Source: Streptomyces marinisediminis
GTDB taxonomy: Bacteria; Actinomycetota; Actinomycetes; Streptomycetales; Streptomycetaceae
Length of the DNA: 54,588 nucleotides
Direction: 5' to 3'
NCBI RefSeq assembly: GCF_026262575.1
Contig: NZ_JAPKFL010000032.1
Span: forward strand, 1 to 54,588
The notes under the pieces were generated by a model that made no database searches, had not been told where the DNA came from, and worked only from the letters and a program-made list of their open reading frames with translations. Each line of letters opens with the position of its first letter. Position 1 is the first letter of the stretch. The position numbers and the translations under genes were made by a program. Positions 44,062 through 52,650 of this stretch are shown here, one piece after another.

Positions 44062-46239
44062 CTACGGGATGGCGTAGCCGAGGGTGTAGTCGCCGGAGCC
44101 GCTCGCCGCGTGGACGCGGTAGCGGTAGAGGCCGGCCGTCCCCGCGTAGCTCAGCTGCTCCGGGGAAGCGTCCGGGTCGCCCGCGGCGACCTGCTCCCAG
44201 GCTCTGCCGTTCCACTTGAGGAGGTGGACGTCGAAGTCGGCGCCCTCGGGTGCGGTCAGGCACGCCTCGTGGGTGCCGGACGCGCCCGTGTGGAAGTAGC
44301 TCCCGTCCGGCTGGTAGGCGGAACCGCCCGGGTCCAGCCGACCGGTGCCGACGTTCTCCAGGTCCTCGCACCGGTCCGGGGGCGTCGTGGCACGCACGGT
44401 CAGTTCGAGGACGGCCCGGCGCGTCACCTCCGCGCCGGTGGCGGTGACCGCGATCGGGTAGGTACCCGCGGGGGTCGACTCCGCGGTGGTCACGGTCAGC
44501 GTGGCGGACTCCCCCGAGGTCAGCGACCGCGGGCCGAGCGCGGCGTCGGCGCCGCTGGGCAGCCCGCCGGCGGCCAGGGACAGCCGCTGGGGGCTGCCCG
44601 AGGTGGTGGACGTCGACACCGTCGCCGTCACCGACTCCCCCGCGTCGACCCCGTCGGAGGAGGGTGAGAGGGAGATCGAGAAGCCCTGCTCGGGCTCCCC
44701 GCACGGGGCGGGACGACGGGGTTCCCCCGGCTGCGCAGGTACCGAGACCGCGTCCCAGGCGCCCCTGACCGTGTCGAAGACCGCGCAGTCCTCCGGGTGG
44801 AGCTGCAACGCGGCGTTCATGGTGGCCACGCGCGCGTCCGCGTACTCCCAGAAGGACGTCTTCTGCAGCAGCGCGGTCATCCAGATCCGGCCCGCGTTCT
44901 CGATGCCCAGGCCGGTCACCGACTCGGGCCCGCCCGCGCAGATCGGGCTCGACGGCTTGCCGCCCCCCGGCTCGGAGCCCTCGGCGATCAGGTAGAACCA
45001 GTGGTTGGCGGGCCCTGCGGCGTCATGGACCTCCGTCTCCGGGATCTTCGGAGACCAGCAGTTCGGCTCGTCGCGGGGCCCGGCCGAGGGGTCGTACATC
45101 ACGCGCTCCGCCCCGCGCCCGAGAGCGTCGGCCTCCTCCGCGAACAGGTAGTCCGGCCGGTCGTCGGGGTGGTTGGCGTAGTGCTCGGTCAGCGCGCCGA
45201 AGATGTCCCCGTTCGCCTCGTTGAGCGCGTACGTCTCGGTATAGCCGTCGAACCCGCCCGGCGTGTACTGGAACACCGCGTGCCCGTGCTCGTGCGCGAC
45301 GATGTCCAGCGTCGAGAGCTGCCGGCGGCTGTCCTTGGTGCGGCCGATGTTGACCGTGTGCCCGTTCCAGTACGCGTTGACGGCGTTGAGACCGACGAAC
45401 ACGGGGAAGCCACGGCCGTTGCCGTCGAAGCCGTCGCGGCCCAGCCAGTCACGCATCATGTCCCACTGCTGCTGCGCGGCCCAGTAGGCCTCCGCGCAGG
45501 CGGTCTCCAGGTCGGTCCCACTGCCGTTGCCCCAGCGGTCGTCCGGACCGGACACGGCGCCGTTGCCCCGGATCCCGCAGAACATACCGCTGCGTTCGGG
45601 GTCCGACAGCGCGTAACCCGACGACGTCCTCCTGGTGTCGATGGAGACGTCGTCGTAGTAGTAGCCGTCCACGCTGCCCGCCATGACCTCGTCCCACTCG
45701 GCCAGCACGCCGCCGGTCCGGGCGTCCACGACGACGTGCAGCGTGCTCGGACGCCCCTCCGCCGACCGCCCCTCGACCACCACCTCGTAGGCGAGCGCCT
45801 GCTGGCCCTCGGGGGAGAACACCACCTTCTCCGGCTTCCCCGCCTCCCTGACCTCGTCGAGCCGCGCCCGGGCGACCCGGGCGGCCCGCTGCGCGGACAC
45901 CCGGGCACGCACGTCGACCTCCAGGGGCTCCTGGCCGGCCAGCGGGGTGCTCAGCAGGGCGCCGGAGGCGTCGGTGACCACGACGAAGTCACCTCCCACC
46001 ACGCGCAGCCCCCGGTAGTCGCGCTCGTAGGCGTGGTAGGAGATCCCGTTCGCCCCCGCCGTGACCCCGACGCGGACGTACTCCTCCCCGCCCCGCTCGG
46101 CCTCCGCCCGCTGCACGTAGGCTGACGCGGGATCCTCCCGCGGCGCGCGCTCCGACGCCGCGCTCGCGGAACCCGGTGCGGCGCCCCCCAGGAGCACCGT
46201 CAGCGCGACAACAACACCGATCAAGCCATGTTTTCGCAT
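44062..46239 (-). CDS. Secreted M4 family metallopeptidase, divergent, with Ig-like and PPC-like C-terminal domains
   Basis: A 725-residue exported protease. The signal is residues 1-28 (GLIGVVVALTVLLGGAAPGSASA). An FTP-like propeptide follows (YHAYERDYRGLRVVGGDFVVV, TLHVVVDARTGGVLAEWDEV). The zinc site is His316-Glu317-x-x-His320 in IVAHEHGHAVFQY with Glu341 in YALNEANGDIFG, and DAAGPANHWFYLIAEGS matches the M4 transition-state region. HEHGH in place of HEMTH makes it a different M4 subgroup from the gene at 35646. The Ig-like and PPC-like tail is related to types A and B but clearly diverged, so it did not take part in the recent exchanges. Confidence 0.92.
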   Translation of the reverse strand: MRKHGLIGVVVALTVLLGGAAPGSASAASERAPREDPASAYVQRAEAERGGEEYVRVGVTAGANGISYHAYERDYRGLRVVGGDFVVVTDASGALLSTPLAGQEPLEVDVRARVSAQRAARVARARLDEVREAGKPEKVVFSPEGQQALAYEVVVEGRSAEGRPSTLHVVVDARTGGVLAEWDEVMAGSVDGYYYDDVSIDTRRTSSGYALSDPERSGMFCGIRGNGAVSGPDDRWGNGSGTDLETACAEAYWAAQQQWDMMRDWLGRDGFDGNGRGFPVFVGLNAVNAYWNGHTVNIGRTKDSRRQLSTLDIVAHEHGHAVFQYTPGGFDGYTETYALNEANGDIFGALTEHYANHPDDRPDYLFAEEADALGRGAERVMYDPSAGPRDEPNCWSPKIPETEVHDAAGPANHWFYLIAEGSEPGGGKPSSPICAGGPESVTGLGIENAGRIWMTALLQKTSFWEYADARVATMNAALQLHPEDCAVFDTVRGAWDAVSVPAQPGEPRRPAPCGEPEQGFSISLSPSSDGVDAGESVTATVSTSTTSGSPQRLSLAAGGLPSGADAALGPRSLTSGESATLTVTTAESTPAGTYPIAVTATGAEVTRRAVLELTVRATTPPDRCEDLENVGTGRLDPGGSAYQPDGSYFHTGASGTHEACLTAPEGADFDVHLLKWNGRAWEQVAAGDPDASPEQLSYAGTAGLYRYRVHAASGSGDYTLGYAIP

Positions 46240-46823
46240 GAGACCGCCCTCGCCTGTGGACAGTGCCGGTCACCGACCGATCACCCGGTCGGTGCTGGGC
46301 AGGACCGTGGCAGGGGCCGGAGCAGCCGGACAACCGAGGCGGCACCGGCTCGCAAGGGATCGGCAACATCAGCCCCGTGGGCGCACCGTGCGCAGTGGTC
46401 CGGCGCCGTGCGCCTACGCACCGTCACCGCGGCCGTGCCGACCGGCAAACAAGGGCGAAAGCGCGCCGGAGGACCCGGTGCGTACGCGGTGGGCCCGGGT
46501 CGGCCCGGGCCCACCGCGTACGCGCCCGCCGCGGAAGCCCTCACCCTGACCGGGCCCGCCCTCCACCCGGGACCTGATCCCCCTCCAGGGCCCTTCGCTG
46601 AGGCCGTGTCCTGCGGCTGCACGGGCCACTGCACGCTCACCCCGGTGGCGCCCGGGCGCCACCGGCCGGTGGGAGGGCGGCGGTGCCCGTATCCCCGGGG
46701 GCGAGCGGCGCGTGCCCCTCCCCGCCCGGCCAGCGGGCGGGGAGGGGGCGGGACAGCGGCCAGGGGCAGGGCCCAGGGGCCAGGAGCAGGGGACGGTTAC
46801 GGGGGCAGGGGACGGGGGCAGCG
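46240..46823. other. Intergenic region between peptidase gene and two-component system
   Basis: No supportable gene. Open frames here are Pro/Arg-rich shadows. It contains the promoter of the leftward M4 gene and the strong hairpin at 46480-46523. Confidence 0.5.
46480..46523 (-). terminator. Perfect 20-bp hairpin
   Basis: A perfect 20-base-pair inverted repeat (GCGTACGCGGTGGGCCCGGG with its complement) and a TCGG loop, about 300 bases downstream of the response regulator gene and before the M4 start. Probably the transcription end of the two-component operon, working in both directions. Confidence 0.65.
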
Positions 46824-47486
46824 TCAGGGTTCGATGAGACCGGCCCGGATGGCGTAGCGCGTCAGTTCCAGCCGGTCTTTGAGGCCGAGCTTGTGCAACA
46901 GGTTGGCCCGGTGGCGCTGGACGGTCTTGACGCTGATGAAGAGCGTTTCGGCGATCTCCTTCGAGGAGTGGCCCTCCGCGACGAGCTTGAGGACCTCCTC
47001 CTCGCGGGCCGTGAGGATCCGCCCCGGGATCTCCTCGCCGCTGCGGGTGCGGTCGAGGTAGTTGCGGATGAGGGCGGTGACGGCGCCGGGGTAGAGGAAC
47101 GACTCCCCGCGCATCGCCGCGCGGCACGCGTCGAGCAGGTCACGGTCGGCGACGGACTTCAGGACGTAGCCACAGGCTCCGGCCTTCAGCGCCTCGAAGA
47201 AGTACTGCTCGTTGTCGTACATCGTCAGCATGAGGATGCGCAGGTGCGGCTGGAGAGCCGACAGCTCCCGCGCGGCCTGCAACCCCGTCAGGCGGGGCAT
47301 GGCGACGTCGAGGACGGCCAGGTCGACGGTGTGGTCGCGGGCCATGGCGATGGCCTCCGCGCCGTCGCCCGCCTCGGCGACGACCTCCAGGTCGGGTTCG
47401 CCGTCGAGGATGAGCCGCACCCCGCGTCGGACCAGGGCGTGGTCGTCGGCGAGCAGGATCCGGGTCGGTGCCTTCTCCTCAGGCAT
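46824..47486 (-). CDS. NarL/FixJ family response regulator
   Basis: A 220-residue regulator. The receiver (about 8-125) has ILLADDHALVRRG, phospho-acceptor Asp in DLAVLDVAMP and lysine in YVLKSVAD. The LuxR-type HTH is TAREEEVLKLVAEGHSSKEIAETLFISVKTVQRHRANLLHKL. It overlaps its cognate kinase by eight bases. Target genes are unknown. Confidence 0.93.
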   Translation of the reverse strand: MPEEKAPTRILLADDHALVRRGVRLILDGEPDLEVVAEAGDGAEAIAMARDHTVDLAVLDVAMPRLTGLQAARELSALQPHLRILMLTMYDNEQYFFEALKAGACGYVLKSVADRDLLDACRAAMRGESFLYPGAVTALIRNYLDRTRSGEEIPGRILTAREEEVLKLVAEGHSSKEIAETLFISVKTVQRHRANLLHKLGLKDRLELTRYAIRAGLIEP

Positions 47487-48480
47487 GGTCTGCGTCCTTC
47501 GTCGCGATGGCGGGCACGGACAGGGCCACGCTGGTGCCCTCCCCGGGACCCGAGACGATGTCGAGTGTGGCGCCGACGAACAGGGCGCGTTCGCGCATGC
47601 CCCGGATTCCGGCGCCCTCGCGGAAGGTCGCGCCGCCGTGTCCGTCGTCACGGATGCGCAGCGTCACCGACCTGGCGCCGCTCCGCAGGCTCAGGTCGAC
47701 CCGTCCGGCCTCGGCGTGCCGGGCGACGTTCGTCAGCCCCTCCTGCGCGACCCGGTAGAGCACCAACTCGGCCTGCGGGTCCAGCGGCGGCAGCTTTGCG
47801 TCGAAGCGACGGGTGACCGCCAGCCCGGTGTGGGTCGTGAAGTCCGTGGCCAGGGCCGTCAGTGCGCTGACCAGGCCGAGGTCCTCAAGGACTCCGGGGC
47901 GCAGCCTGCGCGCGAGCCGGCGTACTTCGTCCAGGCTCTCGCGCGTGATCTCCTGCGCCTGCTGCAACTCCAGGCGCAGCGCCTCGGGGGCTCGGTCCGC
48001 TGTCCGCTTCAGGCCGAGCAGGACGGCGGTCATGCTCTGCCCGACCTCGTCATGCAGTTCCCGGGCGATGCGCCGTCGCTCGGCCTCCTGGGCCGACAGA
48101 GCGCGTGCGCTGCTCGTGGCCCGCTCGGTCTCCAGCCGGTCCAGCATGTCGTTGAAGGTCCGGATCAGCTCGGCCACCCCACCGTGTCCGGTCACCGGCA
48201 ACCGCTGCCCCGGACGCAACAGGTCCACACTGGTCATCAGCCGGGTGAGCCGGTCCAGCGGGGTGAGCCCGATCCGCAGGAGCGCGGCGTTGGCGACCAG
48301 CATGACGCCCAGGCCCCCGACCAGGATCACGGCCTCGGTGAGCAGCACCGGAACCGAGACGGTCACCGGCGCCCACAGCAACAGCGCCGTCGCCGCACCC
48401 AGGACCAGGGCGTTGAGTCCGAAGATCCGCCAGAACAGGGACACCGCCGGTCGAGCCTCCTCTTCCACACCGTTTCCCAC
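47479..48480 (-). CDS. NarL-type sensor histidine kinase
   Basis: A 333-residue membrane kinase. Two transmembrane helices lie at about 14-34 (LFWRIFGLNALVLGAATALLL) and 40-65 (VPVLLTEAVILVGGLGVMLVANAALL) with almost no external loop. A HAMP segment follows (LTPLDRLTRLMTSVDLLRPG), then HisKA_3 with the phosphorylated His in RRRIARELHDEVGQSM and an HATPase with EGLTNVARHA and DDGHGG. Starts GTG 48480 or 48468 are both possible. The lack of a periplasmic domain suggests it senses the membrane itself. Confidence 0.9.
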   Translation of the reverse strand: MGNGVEEEARPAVSLFWRIFGLNALVLGAATALLLWAPVTVSVPVLLTEAVILVGGLGVMLVANAALLRIGLTPLDRLTRLMTSVDLLRPGQRLPVTGHGGVAELIRTFNDMLDRLETERATSSARALSAQEAERRRIARELHDEVGQSMTAVLLGLKRTADRAPEALRLELQQAQEITRESLDEVRRLARRLRPGVLEDLGLVSALTALATDFTTHTGLAVTRRFDAKLPPLDPQAELVLYRVAQEGLTNVARHAEAGRVDLSLRSGARSVTLRIRDDGHGGATFREGAGIRGMRERALFVGATLDIVSGPGEGTSVALSVPAIATKDADHA

Positions 48481-48838
48481 CCTCGCCGGTCGCGGCTCGT
48501 CGTGGCCTCACCCCGAGCCGCTGAAGGCAGGCGGCCTCCTGCCGCCTCCCGGGCACCAGCCTGCCCGCGGTACGGGACCCGGGTCGAGAGGACGCGGCAG
48601 CCATCTGAGGCCGGCGACCAGGGGCGTCACCCGGCGCCGAATACATCCTCCTGTCCCACGCGAATGGGTACCACGACCGATGGCCCCCGACAGGCGTGCC
48701 GACCAGAGTAGGCCGTGCAGCCCGCGACCGCTCCGGCGCCACGGCCGTGCCCGGCCGTGGCACACGCCCCGCCGGTACGACCGCCCGGCCACGGAACCGT
48801 CCCACGGACACCACCCTCGTCGACAAGGACCGCATCCC
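48481..48838. other. Divergent promoter region
   Basis: This 358-base gap separates the leftward kinase from the rightward zinc-finger gene. No further gene is visible. An AAGGA ribosome site precedes the ATG at 48839. Confidence 0.5.
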
Positions 48839-49165
48839 ATGCCCCCCGATACCGCCCGACCCGAAAGCCGTCCGGAACGCCTCGCTGGAGGCGAGGCGCG
48901 TCAGCGACTTGAGCACGAGCGCCACGCGCGGCTGGAGCAGCTCAAGGCGATCGAAGAGGCCGGGGGTGAGGCGGACGATCACCTCGCGGTGGCGCAGCGG
49001 GACTCCCTGCGGCGCGTCCTGAAGGACATCGACGCCGCATTCGGCCGCATCGAGGACGGCACCTACGGAACGTGCCGGGACTGCGGCCGGTCCATCCCGG
49101 TCGAACGGCTGGAGATCCTGCCGTACGCGCACTGCTGCGTCGGCTGTCAGCAACGTTCCGGCTGA
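48839..49165 (+). CDS. DksA/TraR-type zinc-finger protein (first copy)
   Basis: A 108-residue protein with a coiled-coil half (RLEHERHARLEQLKAIEEAGGEADDH, LRRVLKDIDAAFGRIEDG) and a C4 zinc finger (YGTCRDCGRSIPVERLEILPYAHCCVGCQQ). DksA-family proteins reach into the RNA polymerase secondary channel and alter promoter choice. The acidic DxxDxA tip of true DksA is not evident, so a direct role at polymerase is uncertain. It precedes a second family member by 61 bases. Confidence 0.88.
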   Translation: MPPDTARPESRPERLAGGEARQRLEHERHARLEQLKAIEEAGGEADDHLAVAQRDSLRRVLKDIDAAFGRIEDGTYGTCRDCGRSIPVERLEILPYAHCCVGCQQRSG

Positions 49166-49226
49166 CAAGGGCACGTCAGCCGCGCCATGGACCGCCCGGG
49201 TGTTCCGCTCTCGGAAGCGTGAAGGA

Positions 49227-49598
49227 ATGAACAACCAGGTCACCGACGTCAGCAACCCCGGCGTTCGCCCCGCCGACCTCGCCGCGCTGCGCGTGAGCCT
49301 GCACGAGCAGCGAGTCTTCCGCCAGGAGCAGCTACGGCAGATCAAAGCGGCCGCGCAAAGCCGCGCGGACCGGGCGCCCGGGCAGCTCGCGGCCTCGCAG
49401 ACCGAGGTCCACACCGCGCTCGCCGCGTGCGCCCGCATGGTCCTGGCGGACGTGGAAGAAGCCCTGGAACGCATGGACCAGGGTCGCTACGGCAGGTGCC
49501 GGCTGTGCACGCGTCCCATCTCGCTGGACCGCTTGGAGATCGTGCCGCAAGCCCGTTACTGCACCCGCTGCCAGATGGTCAAGGAGGCTGGACGGTGA
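49227..49598 (+). CDS. DksA/TraR-type zinc-finger protein (second copy)
   Basis: A 123-residue paralogue: coiled coil (LRVSLHEQRVFRQEQLRQIKAAAQ, VLADVEEALERMDQG) and C4 finger (YGRCRLCTRPISLDRLEIVPQARYCTRCQ). ATG 49227 is taken as start; an in-frame GTG at 49200 lacks a ribosome site. It overlaps the MreB-like gene by four bases, so the two are co-translated. Confidence 0.88.
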   Translation: MNNQVTDVSNPGVRPADLAALRVSLHEQRVFRQEQLRQIKAAAQSRADRAPGQLAASQTEVHTALAACARMVLADVEEALERMDQGRYGRCRLCTRPISLDRLEIVPQARYCTRCQMVKEAGR

Positions 49599-50461
49599 CC
49601 GCCGTACGCCCTGATCCCCCGTGCTCCCGCCCCGCCCCGCCCACGTCCCGGCCGGTGTGCGGGCCGTGCCCGGGAATCGCGCTCGACCTGGGCAGCGCCC
49701 GCACCAGGGCCTGGGCACAGGGCCGGGGGATCATTCTCGACACGCCGACCGTGACCGATCCGCGGGACGACGCCTCCCGTCCCGTCCAGCGCGGCGCCAT
49801 CGTCGATCCGGAGGGCACCGCCCTCATGCTGGAGCGCCTCCTGGCCGGCCGCATCCCCCGCTCCACGCGTCCACTGATCGTCCTGACCACACCCGTCCTC
49901 GGCGGCGTCGCCTACCGCAAGGCGGCGCGCACCGCGCTGGACGTGCTCCGACCGCATACGGTTCTGACCATCCCCAGGGCCACGGCGGTCGCACTGGGCG
50001 CGGGCGAGGACACGACCCGCCCCCTGCTCATCGTGGACATCGGCGCCCACCTCACCGAGATCTTCCTCCTCACCGACGGCGCCGTCGCCGATGCCCACAG
50101 CATCGCCCTCGGCACCGACGACCTCGACCACGTCACCACCCACCACGACATCACCGAGGCCGTGACCGGCACGGTGCGCGACATGCTCACGTCGGACCGC
50201 ACGTCCCAGACCCTCGACGCCCTGGGCAACGGCGTCCTCCTGGCCGGCGGTGGCGCTCTGCGACCCGAGTTCACCCCTCAGCTCGCCGAGGAACTCCGCA
50301 CGCCCGTGCGACCGGTTCCCGGGCCGCACCAAGCCGCCCTGCGCGGCGCGGCGAAGACGCTGGAATCAGCGCATCGCCATCCGTCCGTCGCACCGGTCCC
50401 GGCGGTGCCGCCGGACCGGCCCGCCGTCCTCCGGCATCCGGGGCGGAGACGCCGGGAATGA
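49595..50461 (+). CDS. MreB/actin-like ATPase, short form
   Basis: A 288-residue actin-fold protein with GTG start overlapping the DksA-like stop. Phosphate 1 motif IALDLGSARTRAWAQG, phosphate 2 LLIVDIGAHLTEIFLL and adenosine motif GVLLAGGGALRPEF are present. It is about 50 residues shorter than true MreB and has a Pro/Arg-rich tail, so it is probably not the main cell-shape filament. Streptomyces encode several MreB-like proteins of unclear function. The link to DksA-like genes is unusual. Confidence 0.8.
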   Translation: MTAVRPDPPCSRPAPPTSRPVCGPCPGIALDLGSARTRAWAQGRGIILDTPTVTDPRDDASRPVQRGAIVDPEGTALMLERLLAGRIPRSTRPLIVLTTPVLGGVAYRKAARTALDVLRPHTVLTIPRATAVALGAGEDTTRPLLIVDIGAHLTEIFLLTDGAVADAHSIALGTDDLDHVTTHHDITEAVTGTVRDMLTSDRTSQTLDALGNGVLLAGGGALRPEFTPQLAEELRTPVRPVPGPHQAALRGAAKTLESAHRHPSVAPVPAVPPDRPAVLRHPGRRRRE

Positions 50462-50589
50462 CGAGATGCCGCTGAGGCGCGCCCCACACCGGCACCGCGC
50501 GCCCCGTCCGCGGGGCGCCGAGGCGAAGCCCCGGCGCCCCGCAGATCCTGCAACCGGCCGAAGCGGCCCCGGCATGCTGAACTCAGGGT

Positions 50590-51192
50590 ATGGACCTCGA
50601 CCGGAACGGCCCCGCAGCCGGGCCCGAGACGCCCCGACCGGAGCTGATCACCTTCGGTCACAGCACCGCGGGCCGGGCCGAGCTGGCCCGGCTCCTCCGG
50701 GGAGCCGGCGTCACCGCCGTCATCGACGTCCGGACCGCCCCCGGCAGCCGACGCGACCCGGACCTGTCACGGCAGCGGCTGGCCCAGTGGATGCCCGAAG
50801 AAGGCATCGCCTACCGGTGGGAACCGCGCCTGGGCGGCTTCCGCAAACCCCCCTCCGACTCGCCCGACACCGTATGGCGCAACGCCTCCTTCCGCGGATA
50901 CGCCGCTCACACCCGCAGCCCGGACTTCCTCTCCGCCATGGACGCCCTCAGGGAGCAAGCGGGTCGGCAGCGCACCGCGGTGATGTGCGGCGAGGCGGTG
51001 TGGTGGCGGTGCCACCGGCGCCTGATCGCCGACTTCGCCGTCCTGGCGCTCGGCATGAGCGCCCACCACCTGATGCACGACGGCCGCCTCACCGCGCACC
51101 GTCCGACACCCGGCGCGCGTCTGCTCGGTGACGGCCTCCTCCGGTACGACGACGCCGACCCGCCACCGCGAGAACGACCCCCCTCCCCGTGA
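50590..51192 (+). CDS. DUF488 family protein
   Basis: A 200-residue protein with the DUF488 pattern: ITFGHSTAGRAELARLLRGAGVTAVIDVRTAPGSRR, IAYRWEPRLGGFRK, FRGYAAHTRSPDF and TAVMCGEAVWWRCHRRLIAD. The cysteine in VMCGEAVWWRCHR is conserved in the family, but its chemistry is not established. It stands alone; there is no clear ribosome site before the ATG. Confidence 0.85.
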   Translation: MDLDRNGPAAGPETPRPELITFGHSTAGRAELARLLRGAGVTAVIDVRTAPGSRRDPDLSRQRLAQWMPEEGIAYRWEPRLGGFRKPPSDSPDTVWRNASFRGYAAHTRSPDFLSAMDALREQAGRQRTAVMCGEAVWWRCHRRLIADFAVLALGMSAHHLMHDGRLTAHRPTPGARLLGDGLLRYDDADPPPRERPPSP

Positions 51193-51577
51193 GGAAACCG
51201 GCCACCTGACCGCCCCCACACACCACCCCGCCACCCGACGCCGTACGGACGGCCGCCCGGCCGGAGCAGACCCACCCCACGGGCGTCGCGACCACGCCGA
51301 AGCCGTCCGTCCGCGTGATCCGTGCCGGCCTGCTGGTCGGCGTCGGACCACTCGGCGCCGCGGACGCCCACGCCGAGGCGTCGGAAACGGGCGGCAGCAT
51401 GGCGTGGGACGTGAGCCCCTCCGGCGGCAGCGCCGACGCCCGGCGTGGGACAGGATCGCCCCCCATGCGCAGTAAAAGAAAATCCAGAAGCGCCAGGACT
51501 ACGCGCCAAGGCCCGCCTGGATACAGGCTGCGCGGCACTCCAGACGCTGTAATAGTTCCTGTACTAGACTTGTGGCC
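51193..51577. other. Intergenic region upstream of the toxin-antitoxin pair
   Basis: No gene is supported in these 385 bases. The last 100 are A+T-richer (AAAAGAAAATCCAG) and hold the likely promoter of the antitoxin gene. Confidence 0.5.
51565..51570 (+). promoter_or_regulatory. -10 element of the toxin-antitoxin operon
   Basis: TAGACT lies seven bases before the ATG at 51578, at the distance expected if transcription starts on the A of the start codon. TAGT/ACTA half-sites (51553-51556 and 51563-51566) overlap it and could be the autorepressor site. Confidence 0.5.
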
Positions 51578-51853
51578 ATGAAGTCACCCCGCCCCGGCGG
51601 CACGGAGAACATCTCCGTGTCGATGCCCTCGGAACTCCTCGGTGCTCTGCGCACCCGTACCGGTAAGCGCGGCCTGTCCGCGTACGTGACAGCGGCGGTC
51701 CGGCATCAGCTCGCCATGGACGGCCTCGCCGAGATCGTGGCCGCCTACGAAGCCGAGCACGAGCCGCTGAGCGAGGCCGAAGTCCAGGCCGCACAGAGCG
51801 AACTGTTCGGTGACGCACCGGCCCCCTACGCGTCGAACGACAGCGCCGCATGA
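51578..51853 (+). CDS. Antitoxin of a VapBC-type module
   Basis: A 91-residue protein. The first part (NISVSMPSELLGALRTRTGKRGLSAYVTAAVRHQL) reads as a ribbon-helix-helix DNA-binding domain, and the acidic second half (IVAAYEAEHEPLSEAEVQAAQSELFG) would bind the toxin. ATG 51578 is preferred to the GTG at 51572 because the -10 box points to a leaderless start there. It overlaps the toxin gene (ATGA). Confidence 0.8.
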   Translation: MKSPRPGGTENISVSMPSELLGALRTRTGKRGLSAYVTAAVRHQLAMDGLAEIVAAYEAEHEPLSEAEVQAAQSELFGDAPAPYASNDSAA

Positions 51854-52257
51854 AAGAGCCCGCGGCCAAGTCCCTGGTGCTCGACTCCCAGGCGCTGTCG
51901 CTGCTGCTGCGCAACGACCGCCAGACGATCACCCGGATAGAGGCCGCTCGGCGCGTGGGCGTGCCCGTCCTCGTATCTGCCCTGACGGTGGTGGAGGCCG
52001 TCTACGGGAAGACGGACACCGCCCGGCTGCACTGGCTGCTCTCCCGCCTTCAGGTCCAGGACGTCACCCAGGCGGACAGTCTCACCGCGGTTCAGCTGCT
52101 GAGCGACGCCGGCGGCCTGCACGGGCACAAGTACGCCATCGACGCCCTCGTCGCCGCGATGGCGCTCCGCTCCCCGGCACCCGTCCTCGTACTGACCTCA
52201 GACCGCGACGACTGGTCGAAACTGTGCGGCGACCGCGTACAAACCAAGGACGTCTGA
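51850..52257 (+). CDS. PIN domain toxin (VapC-like)
   Basis: A 135-residue PIN-domain ribonuclease. The acidic metal-binding residues are in SLVLDSQALSLLL, VSALTVVEAVYG, KYAIDALVAAMAL and VLTSDRDDWSKL. VapC toxins cleave specific RNAs when free of the antitoxin. It is coupled to the antitoxin by a four-base overlap. Confidence 0.85.
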   Translation: MKEPAAKSLVLDSQALSLLLRNDRQTITRIEAARRVGVPVLVSALTVVEAVYGKTDTARLHWLLSRLQVQDVTQADSLTAVQLLSDAGGLHGHKYAIDALVAAMALRSPAPVLVLTSDRDDWSKLCGDRVQTKDV

Positions 52258-52629
52258 CTTCGTACGCGACGCGCTGAAGCTCAACTTCGAGCTGCTCGGG
52301 CACGTCGAATGCTTCGTCCCGGACACCGACGAGCTGACGGTCGTCGTGGACTGCTCGGGCACCGTCGACCCGAAGGCCGCGGGCTTTCTGTTCGCCCACC
52401 TCGCCGACATCCGGCGGGGCTGGGCGACCGCCCCGCTCGCCCCGCCGAGCGCCAAGCCCTCGTCCTCCGCTACGGCGCGGACCTGCCGGACGACGAGGCG
52501 GGCGCGTTGCAAGGAGTGACGGGCAGGGCAACCCGGTACCGGTGCGAGCGTGGTGTGGGGAAGATCGCCGCCCATCTGAACGGGGACGACCACGTAGACG
52601 GCTACGAGGAAGTGGAGGGCGCGGCCTGA
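52256..52629 (+). pseudogene. Remnant ending in sigma region 4-like sequence
   Basis: Two protein-like pieces in different frames. From 52256 the frame reads DALKLNFELLGHVECFVPD then ELTVVVDCSGTVDPKAAGFLFAHLADIRRGW before decaying. From about 52440, in another frame, ERQALVLRYGADLPDDEAGALQGV and CERGVGKIAAHL resemble the end of an ECF sigma factor region 4 (normally ...VLRYGADLPDDEIA...). Neither has a proper start. The stretch is probably decayed coding DNA. Confidence 0.5.
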
Positions 52630-52650
52630 GCGACGCCGTACGGCCCGTGG

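Noticed and set aside
46480..46523. Attachment site or insertion-sequence end
   Set aside because: There is no direct repeat partner, transposase or integrase nearby. A terminator explains the perfect hairpin.
46228..46857. A 209-codon frame on the plus strand near the M4 start
   Set aside because: It overlaps the signal peptide antisense and the 20-bp hairpin, and its product is low complexity.
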